DNA from: Chrysochromulina tobinii
Lineage: Eukaryota > Haptophyta > Prymnesiales > Chrysochromulinaceae
DNA: 23,134 nucleotides
Reading direction: 5' to 3'
NCBI GenBank assembly: GCA_001275005.1
Contig: JWZX01001525.1
Coordinates: 1-23,134, forward strand
Shown: positions 15,401-22,299 of the stretch, piece by piece
Position numbering within the stretch: the stretch's first letter is position 1
Layout of the letters: every line of letters starts with the position of its first letter
Made by a program: the position numbers and the translations under genes
The notes under the pieces: model-generated
What the model saw: the letters and a program-made list of their open reading frames with translations, nothing else
Databases searched by the model: none
What the model was told of the DNA's origin: nothing

Positions 15401-17487
15401 TTGGCTATCCCGAAGCGCGACTCGCTGCCAAGCCACTGAAGCCCATTCTCAAGCGCGTGGGGGGCGTCGGGGTAGGCTATGCACCGACGGCCGCCCTGCA
15501 CATCACGGGGACAGCTTCTCCCGCCATGCCCGCCCTCGCAGCCGTCCCCGCCCGCGCCCCCGCCCCCGCCCCGGCGTTGGTCTATGCGCGCCTGTGCTCG
15601 GCGCCGCCCGCGAGAGTGCGTGTTTGCCTCGGAGCCTACACCCCCCTGCAGCCTGCGACGACGGCGGCTGAGGCGGACGCCATCGAAGCGTCGTCTCGGG
15701 CGGTCGCCATGGAAGTGGATCAGCCGACCGAGCCGCTGGCAGCGACCACGGCGGCGGCCGCAGCCGAGGCGGCGGCGACAGACGCGGCAGAGGCCGAGGC
15801 GGTGGCGGCAGAGGCGGCGGAGGCAGCCCTTCCGACTCTCATTCCCGCGCCCCGGCGGCGCATCCGGTTCGCCACCCAGATCGTGATGGACGTGTGCCAG
15901 GACCCTGTGCCCACCCCCGAGGAGATTGCCCGAGCTCAGTTACGGCTGCTCGCCACACCATGCTCCAGACCTTCTCGCGGCGGCTCTATCGGCGCGGGTC
16001 CCCTCGCCACTACGTACTTGTTCGACCAGCCTCCAGCTGCCGCCCACCGGCCGCTCGCGGCCGCCAGCGCCTCCGCAGTTGCCATCGCGTCCGCTGCGGC
16101 CGGCTACGTGCACACCAGCACAGCTGCCGCGGTCGCCAGCAATAGCGTCAGCAGTGGATCAGGTGGCGGCGCCGTGGCGACACTTTGTGGAGTGCCAACG
16201 AGTGGCTATCATGTGAACATGGAACGGGGCGCTCGCCTTGCGGCCTCGGCGGCCGTTTCACCGTCCCTTGCATCGGCTCCCGCCGCTGCAGGTTCCGCGG
16301 CCGGCGCTGGCGCTGCTGCCATCGCGGTCGCGGGCTCAGCAATTGGAACAGCAATTGGCTCAGCGTCCTTTCCTCAGCGGCGTATCTCGCCTCTCGCCCA
16401 GCCAGCACCCATCTCGGTACCAATCTCGGCGCCAATCTCGGCACCAATCTCGGCGCCAATCTCGGCACCCATCTCGCCTCTCGCCCAGCCGGCATCGACG
16501 CCGACCGCCATCGCATGTCGCGCGGCCATGTCGCCCGTCGCCTCGCTGCCGCCGCCGGCACATTCGTGGTCAGCCGGGGCGGGGGGCAGTGGGGCGGGGG
16601 GCAGTGGAGCGGCGGCCAGCTGCCCACTGTCCGGTGGCGGCATGGGTGGGAGCATGGGTCGACGGACGGAGACTCTCGACTACTGCAGTGGTTTCGGTGG
16701 CGTCGGCCTCGGCAGCTTCGGCAGCGGCGGCGGCAGCTTCGGCAGCGGCGGCGGCAGCCTCGGTGGTGGCGGCGGCAGCCTCGGTGGTGGCGGCGGCAGC
16801 CTCGGTGGTGGCGGCGGCAGCATGGGGCCTCGCACTGAGAGCTTCCGAGGAGAGCTCAACAGCGCTCGGGACAGCGCGTCGATCGCTCGGGACAGCGCGT
16901 CGAGCAGCAGCAGCAGCAGCGGTGGCGCCAGCGGCTTCGCGGTTGGTAGCGTTGTCCCGGGCGGCAGCGGTGGCGCCAGCGGCTTCGCGGGCGGTAGCGT
17001 TGTCCCGGGCGCTGGCTGGATGCGCCCAGGGGCAGAAGTGTACCAGGGCGGCGTCCTCTATCACCGCGTTGGCAGCGGCAGCGGCAGCGGCGGCAGCGGC
17101 GGCAGCGGTGGCGGCAGCGGTGGCGGCGGCGGCGGCAGCGGCGGCGGCGGTACGGCCACACCCGGCTCGGGCGGCCCTGCGACAGCAAGCAGCGTCCCCT
17201 GCGGGCTCCCTTCGCTGAGCTCCAAGATGCAGTCGCGCATCTTTCCTGGCACAGGCACACGCCCACTCACTGGCAGTGCCGGCCTGAGGCTGCAGGCTCT
17301 GCTACGGCGCCCGGTGAGCGCCGCAGGCGGCTGCGCATCATCCCTCGGGCGCACGAGCGGCGGCAGCGGCGGCGGTGGCGTGGCTTCGAGTGACGAATCG
17401 TCACCTGTGCCGATGATGGCGCCTCTCCCGACGGCGATGGAGCGATCGTCCGCGGTTGTGCCGGTGCCGATGGTCGAAGACTGCTGA
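12409..17487 (+). CDS. Very large chromodomain protein with acidic serine motifs and low-complexity tail
   Basis: ATG 12409 begins an unbroken 1692-residue frame. A chromodomain lies at residues ~52-105 (FEVDRVLKERV, then FLIRWTSYG, then SWEP). Aromatic residues F55, W76 and Y79 align with the HP1 cage that reads methyl-lysine. A glutamine-rich basic helix follows. Acidic serine motifs recur: DSSEEE at the start, twice more soon after, then DSSDEE twice and a LSDDE. These are classical CK2 sites and also resemble phospho-dependent SUMO-interacting motifs. An Asp/Glu run (DDEDDEDDEDEDEDE) lies near residue 565. The remaining ~1100 residues are Ala, Pro, Ser and Gly-rich and probably disordered, with tandem SAPI and GGGGSL repeats and RVxF-like patches (VRVHF, RIRF). 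It is likely a nuclear chromatin adaptor. No ATPase, SET or integrase domain is seen, so it is not a CHD remodeller or a chromovirus remnant. Introns within the low-complexity part cannot be excluded. Confidence 0.84.
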   Translation: MDSSEEEATRICVAAAARTLAPDSSEEEEAATVPVVPEPGGSAGTATERTGEHSFEVDRVLKERVRKGNSEFLIRWTSYGPDQDSWEPRSNVDNSAVAEFRRRRREQQQQSQQQSQQQSQRQSKEGGKPRLAGAHQSAAGGAPKRARAPFTHTCDSSEEEATRNAEAERERALKLAPPKRPSVGAQPAVVLDSSDEELAAAALAAEREAREAREHEPSRARKGSAPAASSIVERVRVHFAPSTESPPQSRERLHKRARSLSDASLEGAGKPPATAACRSSAGAPPKRQRAALATPSVAAAAAAVVVEAKRKANEAEKEATGAAAARMALAPPDVMASSAPPDFMASSASVAVGTVPLPPPETAPLRQPRRGGSGQRAAAVAAAAAARAAVAAEESTESSDPEDEADEEPEMAAQAAPVTALGARKWLDARPPGRLPGRGYRVIDSSDEEAEAKAATEAKAAAEAKAAVAEEAMSLEEMVAAQDAEKAAAAVKKAAAAAEHERGKCIGVVPNRKRAGGSRVVLSDDEADETAFEQATAPVSLRAAAGARRATRRGPSAGDYGDDEDDEDDEDEDEDELLVLGSEEDADELSFTPLPTGRRGPRLPAAPPLLAQAYGIGAVWTACGDQGRPSWSTVNLDRTAAMAEQRRNYAAMAEVESHLALRPHETLTYDAHSAELARRTSEGPSSGTLSAATHRSRPRTAQQPAPHLAARRRPTLGAAPGTAPGIAPGGYPDGQLPPSAAPSAKRARPQPRGLARSCSDPLPHIQERAYDEGGNQHAIRDAISASDPLPHIHEGGGLAASEAASAAAPAAATAPPAPSAFASSSSTSSFATLSSAPSSFAFASPPPEPAQWWSPTPTQPPTQPPTPQVWPRRMTPTAALRPPLTVDVSAALDAPVPAKKSPSAASDAVPAVAVSAPAAAPDSQVIGMVAAELKPVLKAALKVIPIEGAVLSAASTHPPSPALASALHTPFHRLPVKDTSASKAAISAAPVRAPSVPIGYPEARLAAKPLKPILKRVGGVGVGYAPTAALHITGTASPAMPALAAVPARAPAPAPALVYARLCSAPPARVRVCLGAYTPLQPATTAAEADAIEASSRAVAMEVDQPTEPLAATTAAAAAEAAATDAAEAEAVAAEAAEAALPTLIPAPRRRIRFATQIVMDVCQDPVPTPEEIARAQLRLLATPCSRPSRGGSIGAGPLATTYLFDQPPAAAHRPLAAASASAVAIASAAAGYVHTSTAAAVASNSVSSGSGGGAVATLCGVPTSGYHVNMERGARLAASAAVSPSLASAPAAAGSAAGAGAAAIAVAGSAIGTAIGSASFPQRRISPLAQPAPISVPISAPISAPISAPISAPISPLAQPASTPTAIACRAAMSPVASLPPPAHSWSAGAGGSGAGGSGAAASCPLSGGGMGGSMGRRTETLDYCSGFGGVGLGSFGSGGGSFGSGGGSLGGGGGSLGGGGGSLGGGGGSMGPRTESFRGELNSARDSASIARDSASSSSSSSGGASGFAVGSVVPGGSGGASGFAGGSVVPGAGWMRPGAEVYQGGVLYHRVGSGSGSGGSGGSGGGSGGGGGGSGGGGTATPGSGGPATASSVPCGLPSLSSKMQSRIFPGTGTRPLTGSAGLRLQALLRRPVSAAGGCASSLGRTSGGSGGGGVASSDESSPVPMMAPLPTAMERSSAVVPVPMVEDC
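14686..14786 (+). repeat. Pair of 20-bp direct repeats in the chromodomain gene
   Basis: The sequence gatccactcccccacatcca occurs at 14686-14705 and again at 14767-14786, 81 bp apart. It encodes SDPLPHI twice, 27 residues apart, followed by QE and HE. An exact repeat of this kind within a disordered tail suggests a segmental duplication or a short linear binding motif present twice. Confidence 0.85.
16412..16475 (+). repeat. 12-bp tandem repeat encoding SAPI units
   Basis: Units of the form atctcggc[a/g]cca repeat about five times and encode ISAPISAPISAPI. The array is bracketed by two copies of cctctcgcccagcc, which encode PLAQPA. It lies in the disordered tail of the chromodomain protein. 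Confidence 0.8.
16716..16824 (+). repeat. 18-bp tandem repeats encoding Gly-Ser-Leu/Phe units
   Basis: Head-to-tail 18-bp units such as ggtggtggcggcagcctc encode GSFGSGGGSFGSGGG and then GGGGSL repeated. They form part of the glycine-rich low-complexity tail of the chromodomain protein. A further Gly-Ser run lies at about 17070-17155. Confidence 0.8.
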
Positions 17488-18116
17488 TCGCCTGCCGACA
17501 AGCTGGCGTGCGAGCTATACATTACGGAGATCTTTCTCTCTATCTATTTATTGTACGGCATGAGCATGGCATGGTGGACTGTTCGGATACCTATGTCGAG
17601 GGCTCTGCGAAAACAGCCCCCAGGCCCCAGGGTGCACGGAGCGCAGTCGTGTGGCGTGTGAAACCGAACTGCGCTCGGGCACTGCCGGAGGACACTGCCG
17701 CGCAGCTTCATTCTGCGTTCTGGTAGTGGCGGGTGGACGAGGCATGGAGCCTTCGTTGAGTGGATGTATTCCCTCTGTTACCGCTACAGCGGGTGTGTAG
17801 TTGCGGTGCCTCCGGGGCGGATGTGGGCGCTTGCCGGGCGGGAGCGACGGGTGGAGCCGGCGGGGTCGTGGAAGGTGCCGTGGTGGGCACCAGGGACCAG
17901 GCTTCGATCTTGTTAACAGAATCTTGCTACGTGGAGCTAAAAAAGTGAGTCTTGCGGCGTCGTGACCTGCTGCGCGCGCCGCGGACGGGGCCCGGCTCAA
18001 AAGCGCGAAACGACACGAAGAGAGGTTGGTCGGTCCCGTCGTAAGACGTAACGACGAGGCGAATGTGCGAATGTCGGGTCCGGGCAAACGTGCACAACGA
18101 GAGAACTCATCACACG
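17488..18116. other. Convergent intergenic region, nothing recognised
   Basis: This lies between the chromodomain stop codon and the methyltransferase stop codon. It has overlapping open frames on both strands, but these are Arg/Pro/His-rich and change phase often, which is typical of non-coding GC-rich DNA. No RNA gene or repeat is seen. Confidence 0.5.
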
Positions 18117-19151
18117 TCAATCCTGTGCCATCATCAAATCGCACGCGTCGTTGACATTCAGTGATGCCTCTGGGTACTCGATCGTGCCTCCAAGATCTAC
18201 CCAGCCACCGGCGCCCTTTGCAGCGGATGCGGCCGCGCAGACTCGCGTCCGAAATGTGTACCGTGGCTGAGGGCCGTTAAGCTCCGCGGTGGCATGCACA
18301 CGGACTAGGTCGCCCCGCGCAAGCGCCATACCGTCGCCGAGCAGGAGGAACAGGTTGCGCCAGTGGCTGCCGGACCACGCGGACGAGACATCTGGAGGCG
18401 CAGCGGCTCCGTCAATGCGGCAGTGCAGCTCCACGTGCAGCGACAGTCCCCGGAGCCAACCAGCCCTCTCAGCCACAAATTCGAGCTCCACCGCCTGCGA
18501 GGGTGCAGGTGCGCCCTCTTCGAAGCGCAAGTCCTCGAACACTTGAGGAGCGGCAAGCAGGTCGGTACGAGGCAGGCCGGGAAGCTTGAGCGCTTGCCCA
18601 CCGCCGGGCGCTTCAAGTGTCGTGGCGAGCCTGTCGGCGCAATAGGCCGCGTTCGGGTATTCGCTCGGTGCGAGGAGCGTGGTCGTGCGAGAGGGGATGG
18701 AGAACGGTGTCGACGCTGTCGGGGCGAGATGGCGTTTTCTTGCATCCGCGATGGCGGCCACGACGCCCTCCTCACCGGCGATCTCGCCTATGAGCTCATG
18801 AACGAGCAGGTCAGCCTTCTCCGGCAGCACGAGGTGCGGGTCAGTCGAGAATCCTTCGATGACCGTGATTCGATCTGACAGTCCTGCCTCGTTGATGGTG
18901 CGCCGTGCAGCCGCTGCTGCCACCGGCTGCACCTCGATCGCATACACGTGCTTTGCTCCGGCCTCTGCAGCAAAGATGGCCAAAAGCGCGAGTGCTCCTG
19001 TTCCAAGATCGATGATCACTTTGCCCTGAGCAGCGGCGGTGATGGCTTCTCGGTAAGCGCCTGTGCGAGCGTGATCATCCCGCATGCCATCGTAGCATGC
19101 CGGCGTGTATCGTGCTGCGTGGCCGCGAGGCGTGTGGTCGTATGCAGGCAT
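18117..19151 (-). CDS. PRMT-like SAM-dependent methyltransferase
   Basis: This is one 344-residue frame from ATG 19151. The N-terminus has the PRMT-type YDGMRDDHARTGAYREAI segment (residues 20-37). Motif I is VIIDLGTGAL (45-54), with the SAM-ribose acidic residue at E73. A double-glutamate loop follows (E119 and E128, nine apart as in PRMTs, within ELIGEIAGEEG). The C-terminal beta-barrel contains SHW (262-264), matching the THW loop. These residues together indicate a catalytically competent arginine-methyltransferase-like enzyme. It would use S-adenosylmethionine to methylate protein arginines, probably in nucleus or cytosol. PRMTs share folds with enzymes that methylate other targets, and motif I has GTGAL where many PRMTs have GxGTG, so the substrate remains open. 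No intron is needed. Confidence 0.88.
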   Translation of the reverse strand: MPAYDHTPRGHAARYTPACYDGMRDDHARTGAYREAITAAAQGKVIIDLGTGALALLAIFAAEAGAKHVYAIEVQPVAAAAARRTINEAGLSDRITVIEGFSTDPHLVLPEKADLLVHELIGEIAGEEGVVAAIADARKRHLAPTASTPFSIPSRTTTLLAPSEYPNAAYCADRLATTLEAPGGGQALKLPGLPRTDLLAAPQVFEDLRFEEGAPAPSQAVELEFVAERAGWLRGLSLHVELHCRIDGAAAPPDVSSAWSGSHWRNLFLLLGDGMALARGDLVRVHATAELNGPQPRYTFRTRVCAAASAAKGAGGWVDLGGTIEYPEASLNVNDACDLMMAQD

Positions 19152-20412
19152 ATGGCCGACACTCGCTCCGAGCCGACACGCATAGCTGTGAAACCGTCAA
19201 TCGGAGATTGCAGCTCGGAGCTCTCAGACACGTCTCGAGCCGTGTCAAACACTGCAGACTAGCTGAATCTACCGCCTTCCTAACTATAAATCCTGATATC
19301 CTCGTGTGTCGTGATGTGAGTTGCCCCGACACGCGACAGTCCCTGGTGCCTTACCTATTCTCTCCTTGTTTCCTGATCCTGTGAGGAACACCACATGACA
19401 GCGCATGGACGCGTGAGCACGAGCAAGTGAGCGCCGTCAGTTCTCCAAGGTGAATGCATGCAGGGCTCAGGAGATCGCCCGCACAGATTGAAGTTCATCA
19501 GAGGCGCGCGCTCGCGCCCGCGCCATCACGCGCCATGTGGGCCAGCCAAGCAAGGCTTTCTCCCGTGCCGTGGTCAGATGGTGGTGCATGTGGGTTTTTC
19601 GATCATCGCTGTCAGCCAACGAGTCTAAGGTTGTTCATCAACCCACGGAGAGAGAGAGAGAGAGGGGGGAGGAGGAGGGAAGGGCGCCGAGCAGCATCAG
19701 GCTAGGCGAGCAGCATCGGGCCGGCAGGGCGGCGCCATCGGGGTACGTGCATCCTCATATTCGATGGGTGATAGAGGTTTATCTTCAACAGGATCAGCGT
19801 GGTGCACAGCTTTCTCTTGTCATCGGATGCGGGCCGCCGAAGCCTGGAGGAAAGGCCGCGCGCGCGTGCATCAGCAGCGCGTGCACACCTTGGACGAGTC
19901 GTGGCGGCAGCGCTGGAGACCAGCCGATGCCCGAGATGGCATGAAGCCTGTAGCAGGCAAGAGGTGCAATGTCGGTACGGCGGCATCGCTGCACGCGCAT
20001 GGTTGGGGATGGATGCGGATGAGACTTTTGGCAGCCCGGTGACTGGTAGGGATAGAAAACGCATCCAGTGAATAAGGCGGCCAGAGGTTGCTGTCCCGTG
20101 GACGAAAGCAGCAAGCCGCAATGTCCGACAAGGCGGTATGATGCGGTTTGCCGACTCTAATGCCACGGTGGTCCGTCGCGGCGCGCGCGGCTGGGGCGGG
20201 CGGTGCTGCGCGCGGGGAGCATGCGTACCGAGCAGATGCGCAGCCATCCCATCGTTCTGCCTACCCATCCTGCCGGCGACGTGACTTGACGTTTTGCATT
20301 CACAGGGACATCGATCGCGTAGGAAGGGTTGCAGAAGGGATCGATCGCCGAGGGCGGGCCGGATTGGGGACGTGTCATCCCTTCCGAGAACTGGCCTGGA
20401 ATTCCGCAGAGG
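19152..20412. other. Long divergent intergenic region with GA microsatellite
   Basis: This is the largest gap in the window, 1.26 kb between the methyltransferase ATG and the Clp-like ATG. Open frames exist on both strands but none has recognisable or well-composed protein content. The region just before the Clp-like gene (for example gcattcacag near 20295-20304) could contain a 3' splice site of an upstream non-coding or N-terminal exon. A GA microsatellite lies at 19648-19664. No tRNA or other RNA was recognised. Confidence 0.45.
19648..19664. repeat. GA dinucleotide microsatellite
   Basis: About eight GA/AG units are followed directly by a G-rich purine run (ggggggaggaggaggga). A simple repeat on its own; a possible purine-strand structure is not tested. 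Confidence 0.85.
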
Positions 20413-21978
20413 ATGCAGATGCGTTTCCCAACAACCATCCATGGCAGCGCCACAACCGGCTCGAGCGCGCTGCAATGCGCCCGGTTCCGCAGCCTGCACA
20501 GCACGCGCCTCTTGCTGAGCCCACCTCGCATCATGGCCGCCGACCGCGTGCCGGGCGTCAAGATGCCAAACACAGGTGCTCCCGTCAGTCAGAATCACCT
20601 CAATGAGGCGGCCGCGGCCGGCGTGAGCCGGCTCGAGGCGGCGATCAAGAGGCAGGCGGCCGAGAAAGCCGCCAAGGAACGGGCAGCCATGGAGCGCATG
20701 GAGGATATCAAGCGGGCTGAGGCGCAGCAGCCTCAGGCGCCGCGGCTGCGCCTCGAACAGATGAAGGCTACACTGGACGGAAGCATCGATGGCCAGGATC
20801 TGGCCAAGGACGTGGTGGCGCGCGCACTGCGCCGCCGCATGATGAAGCTCGATGACAACGAGCGACCGTTGAGGCTGCTCTTCGCCGGCCCGTCCGGAGT
20901 GGGCAAAACGGCGATGGCGACGTCGGTGTGCGAGGCGTTGCTCGGTCGGTGCGAGCCGGACAAGAACTTCAAGCGGTTCAACCTGAGCGAGTTCTCGCAC
21001 CCATCCAAGTTTAATCGTCTGACCGGCGGCGACCCCAACTATGTGGGCTACAAGGAGGGCGGCGAGCTGACCAACTTCATCCGTCATGCCGAGGAGCGCC
21101 GCGTCAAGAAGTTCACGGGCGTCGAGCACACGAGCTGCGTGCTGCTCCTCGACGAGGTGGATCGAGCTGCGGATGGGTTGCTCACGTTCCTGATGAACTT
21201 CCTTGACCAGGGCCAGCTCACCTCGGGCTCGGGCGACACGGTCGACGCACGCCGCGCTGTCGTCCTGATGACGACCAACGTGGGACAGAAGGCGATCGCC
21301 GCTGCGCGCATGAGCGCCCAAGACGGCGCTCGTACCGGCGGCGCCGCCATGCTGCCCGACGAGCTTACGCGCGAGGCGGTACACGCGGCCGAAATGGCGC
21401 GCCGACGGCGCGCCATCGTCGAGAGCGTCCGGGCCGACGTGCTCGAGCATATCTGCGATGGCCGGTATGAGAATCTGGGACGGCTCGGCACGATCGTACC
21501 CTTCCTTCCTCTGCGCACCGAAGGCCAACAGCGGGTGGTGGAGCGGCAGCTGCGCGCCGTGGCGCGCCGGCTCGAGGAGGCCAAAGCGCCCGCCGTGCTG
21601 CGCGGCTGGAGCGGCGCCCTCATCGAGCATGCCTTGACGCACTGGGATGACGACCTCGGCGGGCGCTCGACGCGTGACTGGATCGATGAGAATGTCGTCG
21701 AAGCGTTGGCGGAGGCGCTCGATGCGGCGCCTCTGAATGTGCTCAACGGCAGCGCTCCGCCGCTAGACTTGGAGCTCGATGCGATCCCGGCATCCTCTCC
21801 GGGGGCGGGCATGCAAATGGAGGACGACCCAGCGTCGCGGCGCGTCGTGTGTACAGCGACGCTGATGAGTGGGATCGGCGATCGCGTGCGCCTCACTTCG
21901 TCTCCTCCAGAGTCTTCCTCCGCAGACGAAGACCTTCCTGACTCATCGAATTTGCCTCCGCACTGGAAGGGGAAATGA
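20413..21978 (+). CDS. Single-module Clp/SKD3-like AAA+ ATPase, probably mitochondrial
   Basis: I chose ATG 20413 (521 residues); the frame upstream lacks an earlier ATG. The first ~45 residues are basic and hydroxylated, with ARFRSLHSTRLLLS, typical of a mitochondrial presequence. An Ala/Lys/Glu-rich helix follows. The AAA+ module begins with SIDGQDLAKDVVARALRRR. It has Walker A GPSGVGKT (159-166), Walker B VLLLDEVD (243-250) and sensor 1 LMTTNVG (N289). The C-terminal small domain ends in a sensor-2-like GGRSTRDWIDENVVEALAEA, comparable to the GARP-R segment of ClpB domain 2. Only one AAA module is present, as in mitochondrial CLPB (SKD3), not two as in ClpB/Hsp104. There is no ankyrin domain and no ClpX zinc finger. 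An acidic tail (SSADEDLPDSS) closes it. The likely role is ATP-driven protein disaggregation or remodelling. The family call is firm; location is inferred. Confidence 0.9.
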   Translation: MQMRFPTTIHGSATTGSSALQCARFRSLHSTRLLLSPPRIMAADRVPGVKMPNTGAPVSQNHLNEAAAAGVSRLEAAIKRQAAEKAAKERAAMERMEDIKRAEAQQPQAPRLRLEQMKATLDGSIDGQDLAKDVVARALRRRMMKLDDNERPLRLLFAGPSGVGKTAMATSVCEALLGRCEPDKNFKRFNLSEFSHPSKFNRLTGGDPNYVGYKEGGELTNFIRHAEERRVKKFTGVEHTSCVLLLDEVDRAADGLLTFLMNFLDQGQLTSGSGDTVDARRAVVLMTTNVGQKAIAAARMSAQDGARTGGAAMLPDELTREAVHAAEMARRRRAIVESVRADVLEHICDGRYENLGRLGTIVPFLPLRTEGQQRVVERQLRAVARRLEEAKAPAVLRGWSGALIEHALTHWDDDLGGRSTRDWIDENVVEALAEALDAAPLNVLNGSAPPLDLELDAIPASSPGAGMQMEDDPASRRVVCTATLMSGIGDRVRLTSSPPESSSADEDLPDSSNLPPHWKGK

Positions 21979-22299
21979 CTTAGACGAGGGGCTGGCTCAG
22001 AACGGAACTGATACTCAGAGGTACTCATCTCGGGTATCGGGTTCGCTCGGGGCGACGGGGCGATGCGATGATCATGATGATCCGTGAGTCCGCGTAGCCG
22101 AATAACGTTTAACGTACAATGACACGAAAATAATATCAGGAAACTCGCGCGTCAGTGCGAGATACACGACCCGGGCGTCAGACGAACGAAACAACCTTCT
22201 GTACCTCGCTCCAACCTTTATACTAACGACCCCGCACCCGGGGCGGGGGGGGGGGAGCGCGTTGACTCTTCTCTAGTTCTTCCACGACCATCACCCGGA
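21979..22299. other. Convergent intergenic region with a poly-G run
   Basis: This holds the 3' ends of the Clp-like gene (+) and the HNH-like gene (-). It is relatively AT-rich around 22100-22140. A run of eleven G lies at 22245-22255 inside a longer G-rich stretch, close to the HNH-like stop codon. No gene or RNA is seen. Confidence 0.5.

Noticed and set aside
16238-17218. 326-residue plus-strand frame inside the chromodomain gene
   Set aside because: It is an alternative reading of GC-rich trinucleotide repeats, giving Ala/Arg runs only.
12409-17487. Chromodomain as a remnant of a chromovirus retrotransposon
   Set aside because: No integrase, reverse transcriptase, RNase H, gag knuckle or long terminal repeat was found; the chromodomain is N-terminal, not at an integrase C-terminus.
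17548-18144. 198-residue minus-strand frame between the chromodomain and methyltransferase genes
   Set aside because: It begins inside the methyltransferase gene and is Arg/Pro/His-rich with no motif; it looks like chance openness.
19702-21642. 646-residue minus-strand open frame opposite the Clp-like gene
   Set aside because: The plus strand carries full AAA+ motifs. The antisense product is His/Arg/Ala-rich with no recognisable motif, typical of a GC-rich shadow.
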